DNA from: Candidatus Aminicenantota bacterium
GTDB taxonomy: Bacteria; Acidobacteriota; Aminicenantia; Aminicenantales; Aminicenantaceae
Assembly: GCA_030603565.1 (NCBI GenBank)
Contig: JAUVXM010000001.1
Coordinates: forward strand, 47,328 to 111,327
Reading direction: 5' to 3'
Length of the DNA stretch: 64,000 bases
Within the stretch, counting starts at the first letter, position 1, and every line of letters begins with the position of its first letter. Shown here in pieces: positions 28,517 through 37,350 of the stretch. The position numbers and the translations under genes are program-made. The notes below the pieces were generated by a model. The model ran no database searches and was not told the origin of the DNA. It saw only the letters and a program-made list of their open reading frames with translations.

Positions 28517-29925
28517 GAGTGTTTCTTTATATATATGTTTTTTTGAATATATCGTCCAGTAAAAAAAATCAAGAAGGAAACAGATACACCAAAGACACTA
28601 GGCTGGATAGTTTCCTTATATCCGGTGTACATAAAGACTATTGTCGCCAGGGTGGAAAACAAAATGGTATAAAAAATTAAATTATTTAAGCGTTTTGATT
28701 TAAATTTTGAAAATACGCCATATATGACAGGTACAATGATTCCAGGTGCCCAGAGGTTGTAGGTTAATAGTAAAATGTCGATAATGTTAGGAAGAAGCAG
28801 TGCCAGTAGTATCCCCAGAGCGCCTAAAAATATCGAGCTGACCCGGGCGATCAAGAGTCCTTTTGTTTGTTTTTTTGGGGATTTGAAAAGGTATTTTTCA
28901 TAAAGATCTTTAACAAAGATCGCTGTTGATGAGTTTAGGATCGAATCAGCAGATGACATAACTGCACACATTAGGGCTGCTATAATTATCCCTCCTATAA
29001 ATGGATTATTTAATTTCATGATTGTCATAGGCAGTGCTTGTTCTGAATCAATGTTCGGGAAGTGTAGTCTGGCGTAAAGTGCAATAAAGAATAAAACTGC
29101 AGGAAATGTGAATGCAAGGAAAAAGCCTGCTCCAACAATGCCCTTTTTTGTCTCTTTGATGTTTTTCCCGACACAATACCTAGTTGCATAGCCAGGTGCG
29201 AATGCTTCGCCTAAGAGAAATGCCATAAAGGTAGTGATTAAAAACAGCCAACCCTTTCCTCCTTCTAACTTAAAAAAATCTGCTGGAACTGCTGCAGAGA
29301 TCTTGGCACCTTGAGAAAGTAGATCCGGCACACAAAGAGCAAGGGTAAGGGCAAATCCTATTATCAATATTATAAATTGATAAACATCAGTATGAATGAC
29401 TGCTAAAAGCCCACCAGCTGTACTGTAGGCGATTACTATTCCTCCTCCTATTATTACAGCCCACGTATAGGAAACCTCCGGTATCATTGTGGTAATAATT
29501 TTTCCAAAAGCTACCATTTGGGCGCCTAAAATACCTAAAGAGAAAAACAGCGACAGAAGAAATGCTAAGAAGCGGCTTCTCTCTCCAAAGCGATTCCCAA
29601 AATAGCCGGCAACAGTATAAAGTTTTTCTCTCCGGAAATATGGAGCAACATAAAGTCCTGAAAATATGAAATGAATATACCAGCCGGCCGAAACCACAAG
29701 CATGAGGATGCCCCATTCATAGGTTTTGCCGATCGCGCCGATGGAAGCTCCCCCCCCGATAACAGTTGCTCCCATAGTACAGAGAAGAAAAAACCACCCA
29801 ATACTCCGGCCTGCTACTAAAAAGTCATCACTTGAATCTATGTCTTTAGAATGGCGTAATCCTTTTACAACAATGAATACGAAATAAAGAAGGATGATTG
29901 TGTATTGAATCCAACGATGCTGCAT
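28513..29925 (-). CDS. Sodium:solute symporter family protein
   Basis: 470 aa; 'SSDDFLVAGRSIGWFFLLCTMGATVIGGGASIG', 'AALMCAVMSSADSILNSSTAIFVKDLYEKY'. Confidence 0.93.
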   Translation of the reverse strand: MQHRWIQYTIILLYFVFIVVKGLRHSKDIDSSDDFLVAGRSIGWFFLLCTMGATVIGGGASIGAIGKTYEWGILMLVVSAGWYIHFIFSGLYVAPYFRREKLYTVAGYFGNRFGERSRFLAFLLSLFFSLGILGAQMVAFGKIITTMIPEVSYTWAVIIGGGIVIAYSTAGGLLAVIHTDVYQFIILIIGFALTLALCVPDLLSQGAKISAAVPADFFKLEGGKGWLFLITTFMAFLLGEAFAPGYATRYCVGKNIKETKKGIVGAGFFLAFTFPAVLFFIALYARLHFPNIDSEQALPMTIMKLNNPFIGGIIIAALMCAVMSSADSILNSSTAIFVKDLYEKYLFKSPKKQTKGLLIARVSSIFLGALGILLALLLPNIIDILLLTYNLWAPGIIVPVIYGVFSKFKSKRLNNLIFYTILFSTLATIVFMYTGYKETIQPSVFGVSVSFLIFFTGRYIQKNIYIKKHS

Positions 29926-30995
29926 TAATTAAGCTGCCAGCGCTTAAATAAGTCTTTGAGAAGATTACCAGAGTCAAGGACTGATATTTGAGCAGGCTCG
30001 GCCCGCAATTTGTCTAAGCATTTTGTTTTAAAGTGATAGGTCTTTCCGCTCCAATGGGTTTTTATCCAATCGTCCATTTCTTTGAAACTATACCATTGGG
30101 ATTCATAGTCAGTGTGCGTGCGGATGTGGCCTGTTTCAATTACTTTAGCTGTCCTTTTAGGGTTTCTTCTTAAAATATAGTCTTTTTTTATAAGATTATT
30201 TTTGCGATCATAGATATCGACCAAAAGTTTTGGGTCCTTGCTGTAAGCACGAATATAATGTTTTGGCTTGTGCCGGAAACGTGAAGATGCATAAGTGTCA
30301 GGAACTATCCACCAGGGCTGGCCGGAAACATCGAGAGTGGATTCGTACTGCCCTAAGCCATAACTTTCTATGTATTCTTTTTGATAATTGGAGATAATTG
30401 CTATACCACCCGAGGTTTCAACTGATCTTCGCATTGATTTAAATAATTCAATAGCTCCCATGGGCCCCTGCATTGTGCTTATTGAATTCACAAGACTTAC
30501 AGCAACAGGAAGAGAGTTGCCTGATTGTTCTTCTAGTTCGAAGGCAGATCCCTGTTTGAAAATCAGGGGAATTGTTTTTGCTTCCGATAGTTGGGTGCTT
30601 TTTATTTTCTTCTTTGCCAGATTCAGCATTCTTGAGGAGAAATCGATTCCCCAGACTTCTGATAAGCCTTTTTCCAGGGAAGGATCATATGCTAGTTCAG
30701 GATGGATTCTTTTCATATTTGTCAGTGCTGTTAATTGAGGTTTTTTTGAGCTATTAATGGTTTTTGTCCCATAGCGCAAATGCAGTCTTCCTGAACCGCA
30801 ACCGATATCCATAAGTTTTATGTGACGGTTCTGTTTTTCTATAAGGTAGATGAGCAGGCGGTCGAGAAAATCTTCTTCAAATTTTTCGAACGCATTAATA
30901 TCCGGGTGGCCGCTAACTATTTGCCTTTCGTATGTTTCAGCACAATCATCCCAGGCAAGATTATCTTTTTTGTATTTTTCCTTTAAATCATTCAT
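29925..30995 (-). CDS. SAM-dependent methyltransferase
   Basis: 'IKLMDIGCGSGRLHLRYG', 'GIDFSSRMLNLAKKKI'; likely start MNDLKEKY at 30995, overlapping the racemase gene. Confidence 0.85.
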   Translation of the reverse strand: MNDLKEKYKKDNLAWDDCAETYERQIVSGHPDINAFEKFEEDFLDRLLIYLIEKQNRHIKLMDIGCGSGRLHLRYGTKTINSSKKPQLTALTNMKRIHPELAYDPSLEKGLSEVWGIDFSSRMLNLAKKKIKSTQLSEAKTIPLIFKQGSAFELEEQSGNSLPVAVSLVNSISTMQGPMGAIELFKSMRRSVETSGGIAIISNYQKEYIESYGLGQYESTLDVSGQPWWIVPDTYASSRFRHKPKHYIRAYSKDPKLLVDIYDRKNNLIKKDYILRRNPKRTAKVIETGHIRTHTDYESQWYSFKEMDDWIKTHWSGKTYHFKTKCLDKLRAEPAQISVLDSGNLLKDLFKRWQLN

Positions 30996-32667
30996 TGGTG
31001 TTTTCCTTTTCTTCAATAAGACGCATTTCTAAATAATCATCCTTAAAGCCTAATTTTTTATATAATTTAATAGCCGGGTTTGATTTTTCTACATGTAATT
31101 TAATTGAACCTTCAGCACATGTGATAGCCTCACGGGTGAGCCGTTCTCCTATTCCTTTACCGCGATAGTTGCGGTGCACACAAAGATAAATCAGAATATT
31201 TTCGGGGATAAATCCGGAGGTGTTTGTCTGAACACAGACCACTGCTCCTAAGAGTTTTCTTTTTGAGGTAGCCAATATTACAAACCCCTTACCTCGCGGA
31301 TTGGAAGAAAGGGCATAATCCAGAGAAGCATTAATTTCGTCTTCAGTGTCGCTATATGGCCCAAGATTCTCTTTTAAGAAATGAGTAAGATCATCATAAT
31401 TTATCCAGTCAGGCAATTCTTTAATTTTACGAGAAAAACGGATAGTGATATCTTCGTTTTTTTTTTGTTTAATAGTGAATTCAGTCAAGGATTCTTTCTC
31501 TGCAAGCTTGTAGGTCCTAATTATGCTTTTTCCAAAACGCATCATCAATTCAGCCCCTATTGTGCCTGAGTTTTCAGCCAAATCATTGACGCTTATTTCC
31601 TGATCTCCCTGCCTGCCGATAATAGTGATTTTATCTCCGATACTGGCATTAGGGATATTTGTAATATCAATTGTAGAGGAATTCATTGATATTGCTGACT
31701 TAAAATAAGCCTTTTCTTTACGAATTAGAACATATGATTTTTTTGTCATTTTTCGGTCTAACCCATGGTAGTATCCTAAAGGGATAATTCCTATTGTAGT
31801 ATCTTTTTCGGTTTTTTTCTGGGAATGATAACCAAGTCGGCTTCCTTTTGGCAGCTTTCGGATTTGTACTAATTTGGTCTCTAAACTCATGACCGGTTTT
31901 ATAGGTAGGTTACAGGAGTTGCCTTTGTATTGCTCGATAGGGAGAACACCGTAAAGCAGGATTCCCAGGCGCACACTCTCGTTTCTGGTTATCGGATGGG
32001 CTAGAAAAGTCGTACTGTTTGCAAAGTGGAAGTAATCCACGCTTAATCCATGGGGTTTTAATTTATTGAAGCTTTCTTTCAGGAGCATGAATGCATCTAA
32101 AGCTGTCTCAGGTGTTCTTGGTTGCCCGAAGATAGCCTTTAATTTTAAATGTGGTTTTAATGATATTTCTTTTGCAATTGACAGGAGCTTGGAGGGAGCA
32201 ATGCCAAGCCGATTAAGTCCGACATTTACATTCAGATGGATAGAACATGTTTCCCCAAATGACTTAGCAGCTTCTTCCAATGGTTGTATAATTGATGGAT
32301 GTATAACAGAAACACTCAGGTCATGACGAACTGAAAGCTCTGCCATCCATTCTGGTATGGGATTTAATAAAAGAATCTCTCCTTTTATCCCTTCGTTTCG
32401 GAGCCGGATTCCTTCCTGGGGGGATTCGACTGCGAAATGTCTGCATCCTGACTGGAATAGGATTTTTGCTGTTTCTCTTATCCCATGTCCATATGCATCA
32501 GCTTTTACAACTGCGAAAAAGGGTGCCTTTTGTGGGATTTTAGAGCGCAATAGCCTATAATTATATCTGAGGGAATTAAGGTCGACCTGGAGGATATTCC
32601 AAGGCTCTTCAAATGATTGTTCAATTTGAGGAGGGGAAAGTCTACTTGAGTTTGTAATACTTGTCAT
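30988..32667 (-). CDS. Alanine racemase-like domain fused to C-terminal GNAT acetyltransferase
   Basis: 559 aa; PLP motif 'FFAVVKADAYGHGIRETAKILFQSG'; C-terminal 'ILIYLCVHRNYRGKGIGERLTREAI...LHVEKSNPAIKLYKKLGF'. Confidence 0.93.
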   Translation of the reverse strand: MTSITNSSRLSPPQIEQSFEEPWNILQVDLNSLRYNYRLLRSKIPQKAPFFAVVKADAYGHGIRETAKILFQSGCRHFAVESPQEGIRLRNEGIKGEILLLNPIPEWMAELSVRHDLSVSVIHPSIIQPLEEAAKSFGETCSIHLNVNVGLNRLGIAPSKLLSIAKEISLKPHLKLKAIFGQPRTPETALDAFMLLKESFNKLKPHGLSVDYFHFANSTTFLAHPITRNESVRLGILLYGVLPIEQYKGNSCNLPIKPVMSLETKLVQIRKLPKGSRLGYHSQKKTEKDTTIGIIPLGYYHGLDRKMTKKSYVLIRKEKAYFKSAISMNSSTIDITNIPNASIGDKITIIGRQGDQEISVNDLAENSGTIGAELMMRFGKSIIRTYKLAEKESLTEFTIKQKKNEDITIRFSRKIKELPDWINYDDLTHFLKENLGPYSDTEDEINASLDYALSSNPRGKGFVILATSKRKLLGAVVCVQTNTSGFIPENILIYLCVHRNYRGKGIGERLTREAITCAEGSIKLHVEKSNPAIKLYKKLGFKDDYLEMRLIEEKENTNE

Positions 32668-32836
32668 TTTATTATTATGAAATTAGATAAATGTTTATAA
32701 AGCAACAAACATAATTTTGTTTCATAGCAGCGAATATTTCTACTAAGGGATTTTTTCGATTAAAAGTTGATGCTTTTTTTTTGGCCATGCGTGGTAAAAA
32801 CATATCACAGGGAAAAACATAAGTCAAAAATATTTA

Positions 32837-33205
32837 ATGAAACTTTTTTTTCCAATATCTATTATAATATTCAGAGATCATATGCTTGAATTTAAAAATG
32901 CAGGTCATGATTCTGAATTGAAAAGAAAGGGATTCTGTTTTCTTCTTTCTGTTTTAGTCCACGCGATATTTATTCTACTGTGTTTTATTTTTATTTCGCC
33001 CCAGAGAGTTAATATTTATTACCGGAAAGTAGCGGATGTTATCATTGTTCCATCAGATAAAATTTTTATTCCTGAAGCATATATAGATCGGCTGGTGTCA
33101 AGTGATCTTTTAAATGAGTCGGGGCAGGCTAAGGAAAAGATGTCGTCCGGCAGTAGTACTGACCTTAAAAGTCCAGGGAGTGATTCTAAGGTCTATACCG
33201 GTTAA
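32837..33205 (+). CDS. TonB-N-terminus-like membrane-anchored hypothetical protein
   Basis: Single TM 'FCFLLSVLVHAIFILLCFIFI' similar to TonB/TolA-type N-termini; likely start at MLEFKNAG. Confidence 0.4.
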   Translation: MKLFFPISIIIFRDHMLEFKNAGHDSELKRKGFCFLLSVLVHAIFILLCFIFISPQRVNIYYRKVADVIIVPSDKIFIPEAYIDRLVSSDLLNESGQAKEKMSSGSSTDLKSPGSDSKVYTG

Positions 33206-33212
33206 GATCAGG

Positions 33213-33479
33213 ATGCCTGAAATGCCGCAAAATATGAAGGCTTTTGATCCAGCAGACAGGGATGATCCTGCAGCAAATTCTTTTTCCATAATCAGTGTGG
33301 TGGCATTAGCCTATAAGCTAGCCAGAGAAATTAAAAATAGTACTTCCCGGGCGAAATATGTCTATAATTTTCGTAAAAAGAAGGTGATTATAACTGATTT
33401 TATGAGAAAGGAGCCATCAGGGGAGGAGCAGGAAGTTACTGCTGTACTAAGGCTGTCCATAAAGGACGAGAAACTGTAG
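33213..33479 (+). CDS. Hypothetical protein (possible displaced continuation of the preceding ORF)
   Basis: ORF in frame +1 relative to 32837..33205 beginning 8 nt after its stop: MPEMPQNMKAFDPADRDDPAANSFSIISVVALAYKLAREI... Confidence 0.4.
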   Translation: MPEMPQNMKAFDPADRDDPAANSFSIISVVALAYKLAREIKNSTSRAKYVYNFRKKKVIITDFMRKEPSGEEQEVTAVLRLSIKDEKL

Positions 33480-33678
33480 GATTTCCTTAATATTTTCACC
33501 TTTCACTATTTCCTATTTATCGATTTTAATGGTTAAGCAGTGATTCCTCAATTTCGTATCAATTAACCTGATTCTTGCATACTTTCTTGATTGACCATTG
33601 GTTTTAGCTGTGATATAAGCATTAAAAAAGATGGCGGTTACTTGATTGGGTATTTTAATTATCCGCCAGGGAGGAAAC

Positions 33679-34401
33679 ATGGCAGAAGAAGAAAAATCTG
33701 TAAAAGATATAGGGGCTTTGGGCAGGATTATTGGAATTTTTACTTCACCCGGGGAGACTTTTAAGAGTATTGACCAAAAGTCCATGTGGCTTGTGCCTTT
33801 TCTTATTACCGTAATTCTTATGATCGGTTTGGGTTTTTATACTATGGATATTGTAATGCAAGACCAGATTGCCGGACTGGAAGCAAGGGATCTTCCTGAG
33901 GAGCAAATGGAGGCAGCGCTCTCCCTGATGCAGGGCCCTATGAAATACTTCGGTATTATCATAAATATTGTCTTTATTCTTATTAGTTGGCTTGTTTTCG
34001 CAGGAATTTTACTTTTTGGCTGCAATACAATACTGGGTGGAGAGGGTAAATTTAAAAATGTATTTTCTGTAGTTGCCTGGAGTTACCTGGTAATGATGTT
34101 GGGAGGGGTGATAAAAACATTTCTTATCGTTTCCAAGGGGACAAGCCAGGGAGTTACTACCAGTCTGGCCCTTCTCCTTCCAATGCCGGGAATTGTGGAA
34201 AAAGCGTCGCTTTTATATAGGTTTTTATCGAGATTGGATATATTTACAATCTGGCAGATAGTGTTATGGATCATTGGATTGGCAGTTGTGTACAGGTTTT
34301 CTACTAAGAAAATCGCTAATTTTGTGCTTTCCCTCTGGGCTCTTTATATAGTGATAGCCGTACTCATAGGAAGTATATTGGGGCCGTCCTTGGGAGGGTA
34401 A
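33679..34401 (+). CDS. YIP1 family membrane protein
   Basis: 'GRIIGIFTSPGETFKSIDQKSMWLVPFLITVILMIGLGFYTMD', multi-TM; RBS GGGAGGAAAC upstream of the 33679 ATG. Confidence 0.85.
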   Translation: MAEEEKSVKDIGALGRIIGIFTSPGETFKSIDQKSMWLVPFLITVILMIGLGFYTMDIVMQDQIAGLEARDLPEEQMEAALSLMQGPMKYFGIIINIVFILISWLVFAGILLFGCNTILGGEGKFKNVFSVVAWSYLVMMLGGVIKTFLIVSKGTSQGVTTSLALLLPMPGIVEKASLLYRFLSRLDIFTIWQIVLWIIGLAVVYRFSTKKIANFVLSLWALYIVIAVLIGSILGPSLGG

Positions 34402-34410
34402 GGAGGAAAT

Positions 34411-34515
34411 ATGTTCGGGGCTGTTCTTGTTTTAATCGTGCTTCCTTTTCTAATTATTGTGATGTCATTTATTGTATTTAATTTTTCCGGGAAGAGGAAC
34501 AAGGAAGAAAAGTAA
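34411..34515 (+). CDS. 34-aa single-TM microprotein between YIP1 and the symporter
   Basis: AGGAGGAAAT RBS then MFGAVLVLIVLPFLIIVMSFIVFNFSGKRNKEEK*; stop is immediately followed by the symporter's TTG start. Not in the ORF track (length cutoff). Confidence 0.7.
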   Translation: MFGAVLVLIVLPFLIIVMSFIVFNFSGKRNKEEK

Positions 34516-36003
34516 TTGGATATTTATGATAAGCTAAGCAACCCGGTTGCTCTTATCATATTTCTTTTAACCCTTTTCCTTCCTGTTTTCATAGGTTTTT
34601 TAACTCTAGGGAAAACAAAAACCCAGTCTGATTTTTTTATCGGCGGCCGGGCCATGAATAAATTCGTGGTTGCTTTATCCGCTGTCTCTTCCGGAAGATC
34701 TTCCTGGCTGGTCTTGGGTGTAAGCGGTATGGCATATACCCTGGGAACGGGAGCAGTCTGGGCAATTGTAGGTTACATAACAGCCGAGATGTTTCAATTT
34801 GTCTATATTGGCAGAAAGCTGCGCATAGAGACAGAGAATTTAAAATCACTTACTCTGCTTGATTATTTTGAATCGAAGTTTAATGATAAAAAACATCTCA
34901 TTAGAATAACCGGCTCGCTCATCATTACTATCTTTATTACTGCTTATGTAGCCGCACAATTTAATGCAGGGGCAAAATCTCTTAGCACCGCTCTGGATAT
35001 CCCTATTTTGATATCCTTAGCCATATCAGGATTTTTGGTTTTGCTCTATATGGTTTTAGGGGGATATATCGCTGTTGCTTACAATGATGTAGTTAGGGCG
35101 GTTATCCTGATTCTTGGGTTGGTTATTTTTCCCGCGTATGGTCTGATCAGAATCGGTGGATTTAAACTGATGCTCCAAGCTTTGGCTCAGTTGAATCCGG
35201 CTCTTATCGACCCCTTTTCTTTAAGTGTCGGGGCTATAATTGGTTTTCTGGGGATTGGGTTGGGCTCACCCGGGCAGCCTCATATCGTTGTAAGATATAT
35301 GTCTATTGATGACCCGGAGAAATTGCGGTTTTCCGCTGTGATAGGAACAATATGGAATGTAGTGCTGGGGTGGGGAGCAGTATTTATCGGCCTGTTGGGT
35401 AGGATCATGGTTCCAGCAGTGGGCAGTTTGCCTGATAAAGATCCGGAGATGATCTACCTTGTGCTCTCTTCTGATTATTTTGGTCCAGTGCTTTACGGTT
35501 TGATCATTGGGGGGATCTTTGCGGCCATTTTGTCAACCGCCGATTCCCAGCTTTTGGTAGTATCCTCTACATTTGTACGGGATGTGTATGAGAAGATAAT
35601 AAAAAAAGGTTCAGGAATTGTGGAGTCTCAGAGACTGAAGCTGAGCCGTCTTGTTGTGATACTCTCCGGGCTTTTAGCTTTGGTTGTTGCTTATCTGGCG
35701 CAAGAAATGGTATTCTGGCTGGTTCTTTTTGCCTGGGGAGGGCTGGGAGCTTCCTTTGGGACTGCCCTGATCTTTACTCTCTACTGGAAGAAGACTAATA
35801 AGTACGGAATCGTTTTCGGAATGGTCACAGGGACACTGGTGACCATTTTTTGGAAATTGTTTTTAACAGATCCTACTGGGATCTATGAGCTTATCCCTGC
35901 TTTTATCTGTTCTTCTCTGGCTATAATCGCTTGCGGTCTTGTTTCAACAGATGCGAAAAAGCGAAAAATAGAAAATGGAGAGTGCAAGAATCAGGTCAGT
36001 TGA
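34516..36003 (+). CDS. Sodium:solute symporter (PutP-like)
   Basis: 495 aa; 'SDFFIGGRAMNKFVVALSAVSSGRSSWLVLGVSGMAY', 'GGIFAAILSTADSQLLVVSSTFVRDVYEKI'; TTG start. Confidence 0.93.
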   Translation: MDIYDKLSNPVALIIFLLTLFLPVFIGFLTLGKTKTQSDFFIGGRAMNKFVVALSAVSSGRSSWLVLGVSGMAYTLGTGAVWAIVGYITAEMFQFVYIGRKLRIETENLKSLTLLDYFESKFNDKKHLIRITGSLIITIFITAYVAAQFNAGAKSLSTALDIPILISLAISGFLVLLYMVLGGYIAVAYNDVVRAVILILGLVIFPAYGLIRIGGFKLMLQALAQLNPALIDPFSLSVGAIIGFLGIGLGSPGQPHIVVRYMSIDDPEKLRFSAVIGTIWNVVLGWGAVFIGLLGRIMVPAVGSLPDKDPEMIYLVLSSDYFGPVLYGLIIGGIFAAILSTADSQLLVVSSTFVRDVYEKIIKKGSGIVESQRLKLSRLVVILSGLLALVVAYLAQEMVFWLVLFAWGGLGASFGTALIFTLYWKKTNKYGIVFGMVTGTLVTIFWKLFLTDPTGIYELIPAFICSSLAIIACGLVSTDAKKRKIENGECKNQVS

Positions 36004-36332
36004 TACGAAAACACGCGAATTTTCCCCAGCGTGGAAAATACGCTCGGATACAGTCTTCGCTCTCTTCTCCTTATGGAGAAGAACCATGCCCGCTCATCCT
36101 TGCTAACGGCTTTCTTAATCATCCTGAACTATTCATAAAAATTACCGATGTCATATTTAAAAAAACCAAACTTATTTTATCATCGGCACTTTTTACCCTC
36201 CGGGCGAGCCGATCTCACCGCATCTGCTTTGTTGCAGCGGATTCGCGGTGAAATACCACAGCTTCATCCCCTGCGCCTCGCATCTACGGCAACCTCGACT
36301 CGTGAATAATTCAGGCAAATTAACCTGATTCT
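35987..36332 (+). repeat. R5: composite repeat, module C with nested inner element
   Basis: Outer ends AGAATCAGGTCAGTTG / CAAATTAACCTGATTCT inverted; inner element 36123..36315 has CCTGAACTATTCAT...GTGAATAATTCAGG ends. Confidence 0.85.
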
Positions 36333-36383
36333 TTTTACCGCTCTTTTAGCAAAAAATTGCTTTCCACCAAAAGACAAGCCCCT

Positions 36384-36592
36384 GATGAAATTCTGATGTG
36401 GCTGAAGCGACATTGAAGATTTAGCCTTCTGATGAGTATTTTCGAGGGAATCCGACGTAGTCGGACGTTGAGCATGTCTGACCCACGGACGGGGGGAGTT
36501 GCGCAGACGCCAAGAAAACCGAAGAAGAATGGCGTTAAAAATCTGAAGCGAGCAAAAGCCACACCCGAATTTCATCTTTTATGAATAGTTCA
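36384..36592 (+). repeat. R6: module D repeat
   Basis: TGAAATTCTGATGTGGCTGAAGCGACATTGAAGATTTAGCC...CACACCCGAATTTCAT...ATGAATAGTTCA; inverted copy at 48492-48702. Confidence 0.85.
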
Positions 36593-37339
36593 AAGTTTGC
36601 GTATCCAGATGTTCCGGTAACGTACCGGATTGCCGTGGTCCTGTAGAGAGATAGGTAGTTTGTCCGGGTGGAATTTGTAAGGAGGGCGTTTTTTCCAGGC
36701 GGTAGGACCTGTCAGTTCTGCATTATCCTGGATCAGGACTCCATTGTGTAGTATTGACATAAGAGCAGGTTGAGTCAGGCTGCCCTTATTATCAAAGAGG
36801 GGCCTGTGAAAAATAATATCAAAACTCTGCCATTTTCCGGGGGGGCGGCAGGCATTGACCAGGGGGGGGTGCTGCCCGTAAATTGCTCCGGCCATACCAT
36901 CAGCATATGTCTGGTTGTTATAGCAGTCAAGCACCTGGACTTCATACAGATCCATTAGAAAGACGCCGCTGTTACCGCGGGCCTGTCCCTTCCCTAAAGC
37001 CGGAAGAGGAGTAGACCATTCTATATGAAGCTGGCAGTCTCCGAATTTCCGGATTGTGCGGATAGAGCCTGTCTTTTTAACCACTTCCATATAATCGTTT
37101 TTTACCTTCCAGCGGGCCGGTTTGCCTTTGCTGTCTTCCCACTGAGACAGGTTTTTTCCATTAAAAAGGACAATAGCATCTGCAGGCGGAAGTGCCGGCC
37201 CGCTGCCTGTCCCAGGCTTTATCACCGGTGGTAGCGAGCGGTCTTTATCGTGGATTTTCCATTTCCCCTGGAAGGCCCCGGCTGCAGTTACAATAAAAAC
37301 CATGACCGGAACGAGTATCATTGGTGGGATATTTTTCAT
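36590..37339 (-). CDS. DUF1080 (3-keto-disaccharide hydrolase-like) secreted protein
   Basis: 249 aa; 'IVLFNGKNLSQWEDSKGKPARWKVKNDYMEVVKKTGSIRT...FGDCQLHIEW...NSGVFLMDLYEVQVLD'. Confidence 0.93.
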   Translation of the reverse strand: MKNIPPMILVPVMVFIVTAAGAFQGKWKIHDKDRSLPPVIKPGTGSGPALPPADAIVLFNGKNLSQWEDSKGKPARWKVKNDYMEVVKKTGSIRTIRKFGDCQLHIEWSTPLPALGKGQARGNSGVFLMDLYEVQVLDCYNNQTYADGMAGAIYGQHPPLVNACRPPGKWQSFDIIFHRPLFDNKGSLTQPALMSILHNGVLIQDNAELTGPTAWKKRPPYKFHPDKLPISLQDHGNPVRYRNIWIRKL

Positions 37340-37350
37340 ATTTAATTCGC

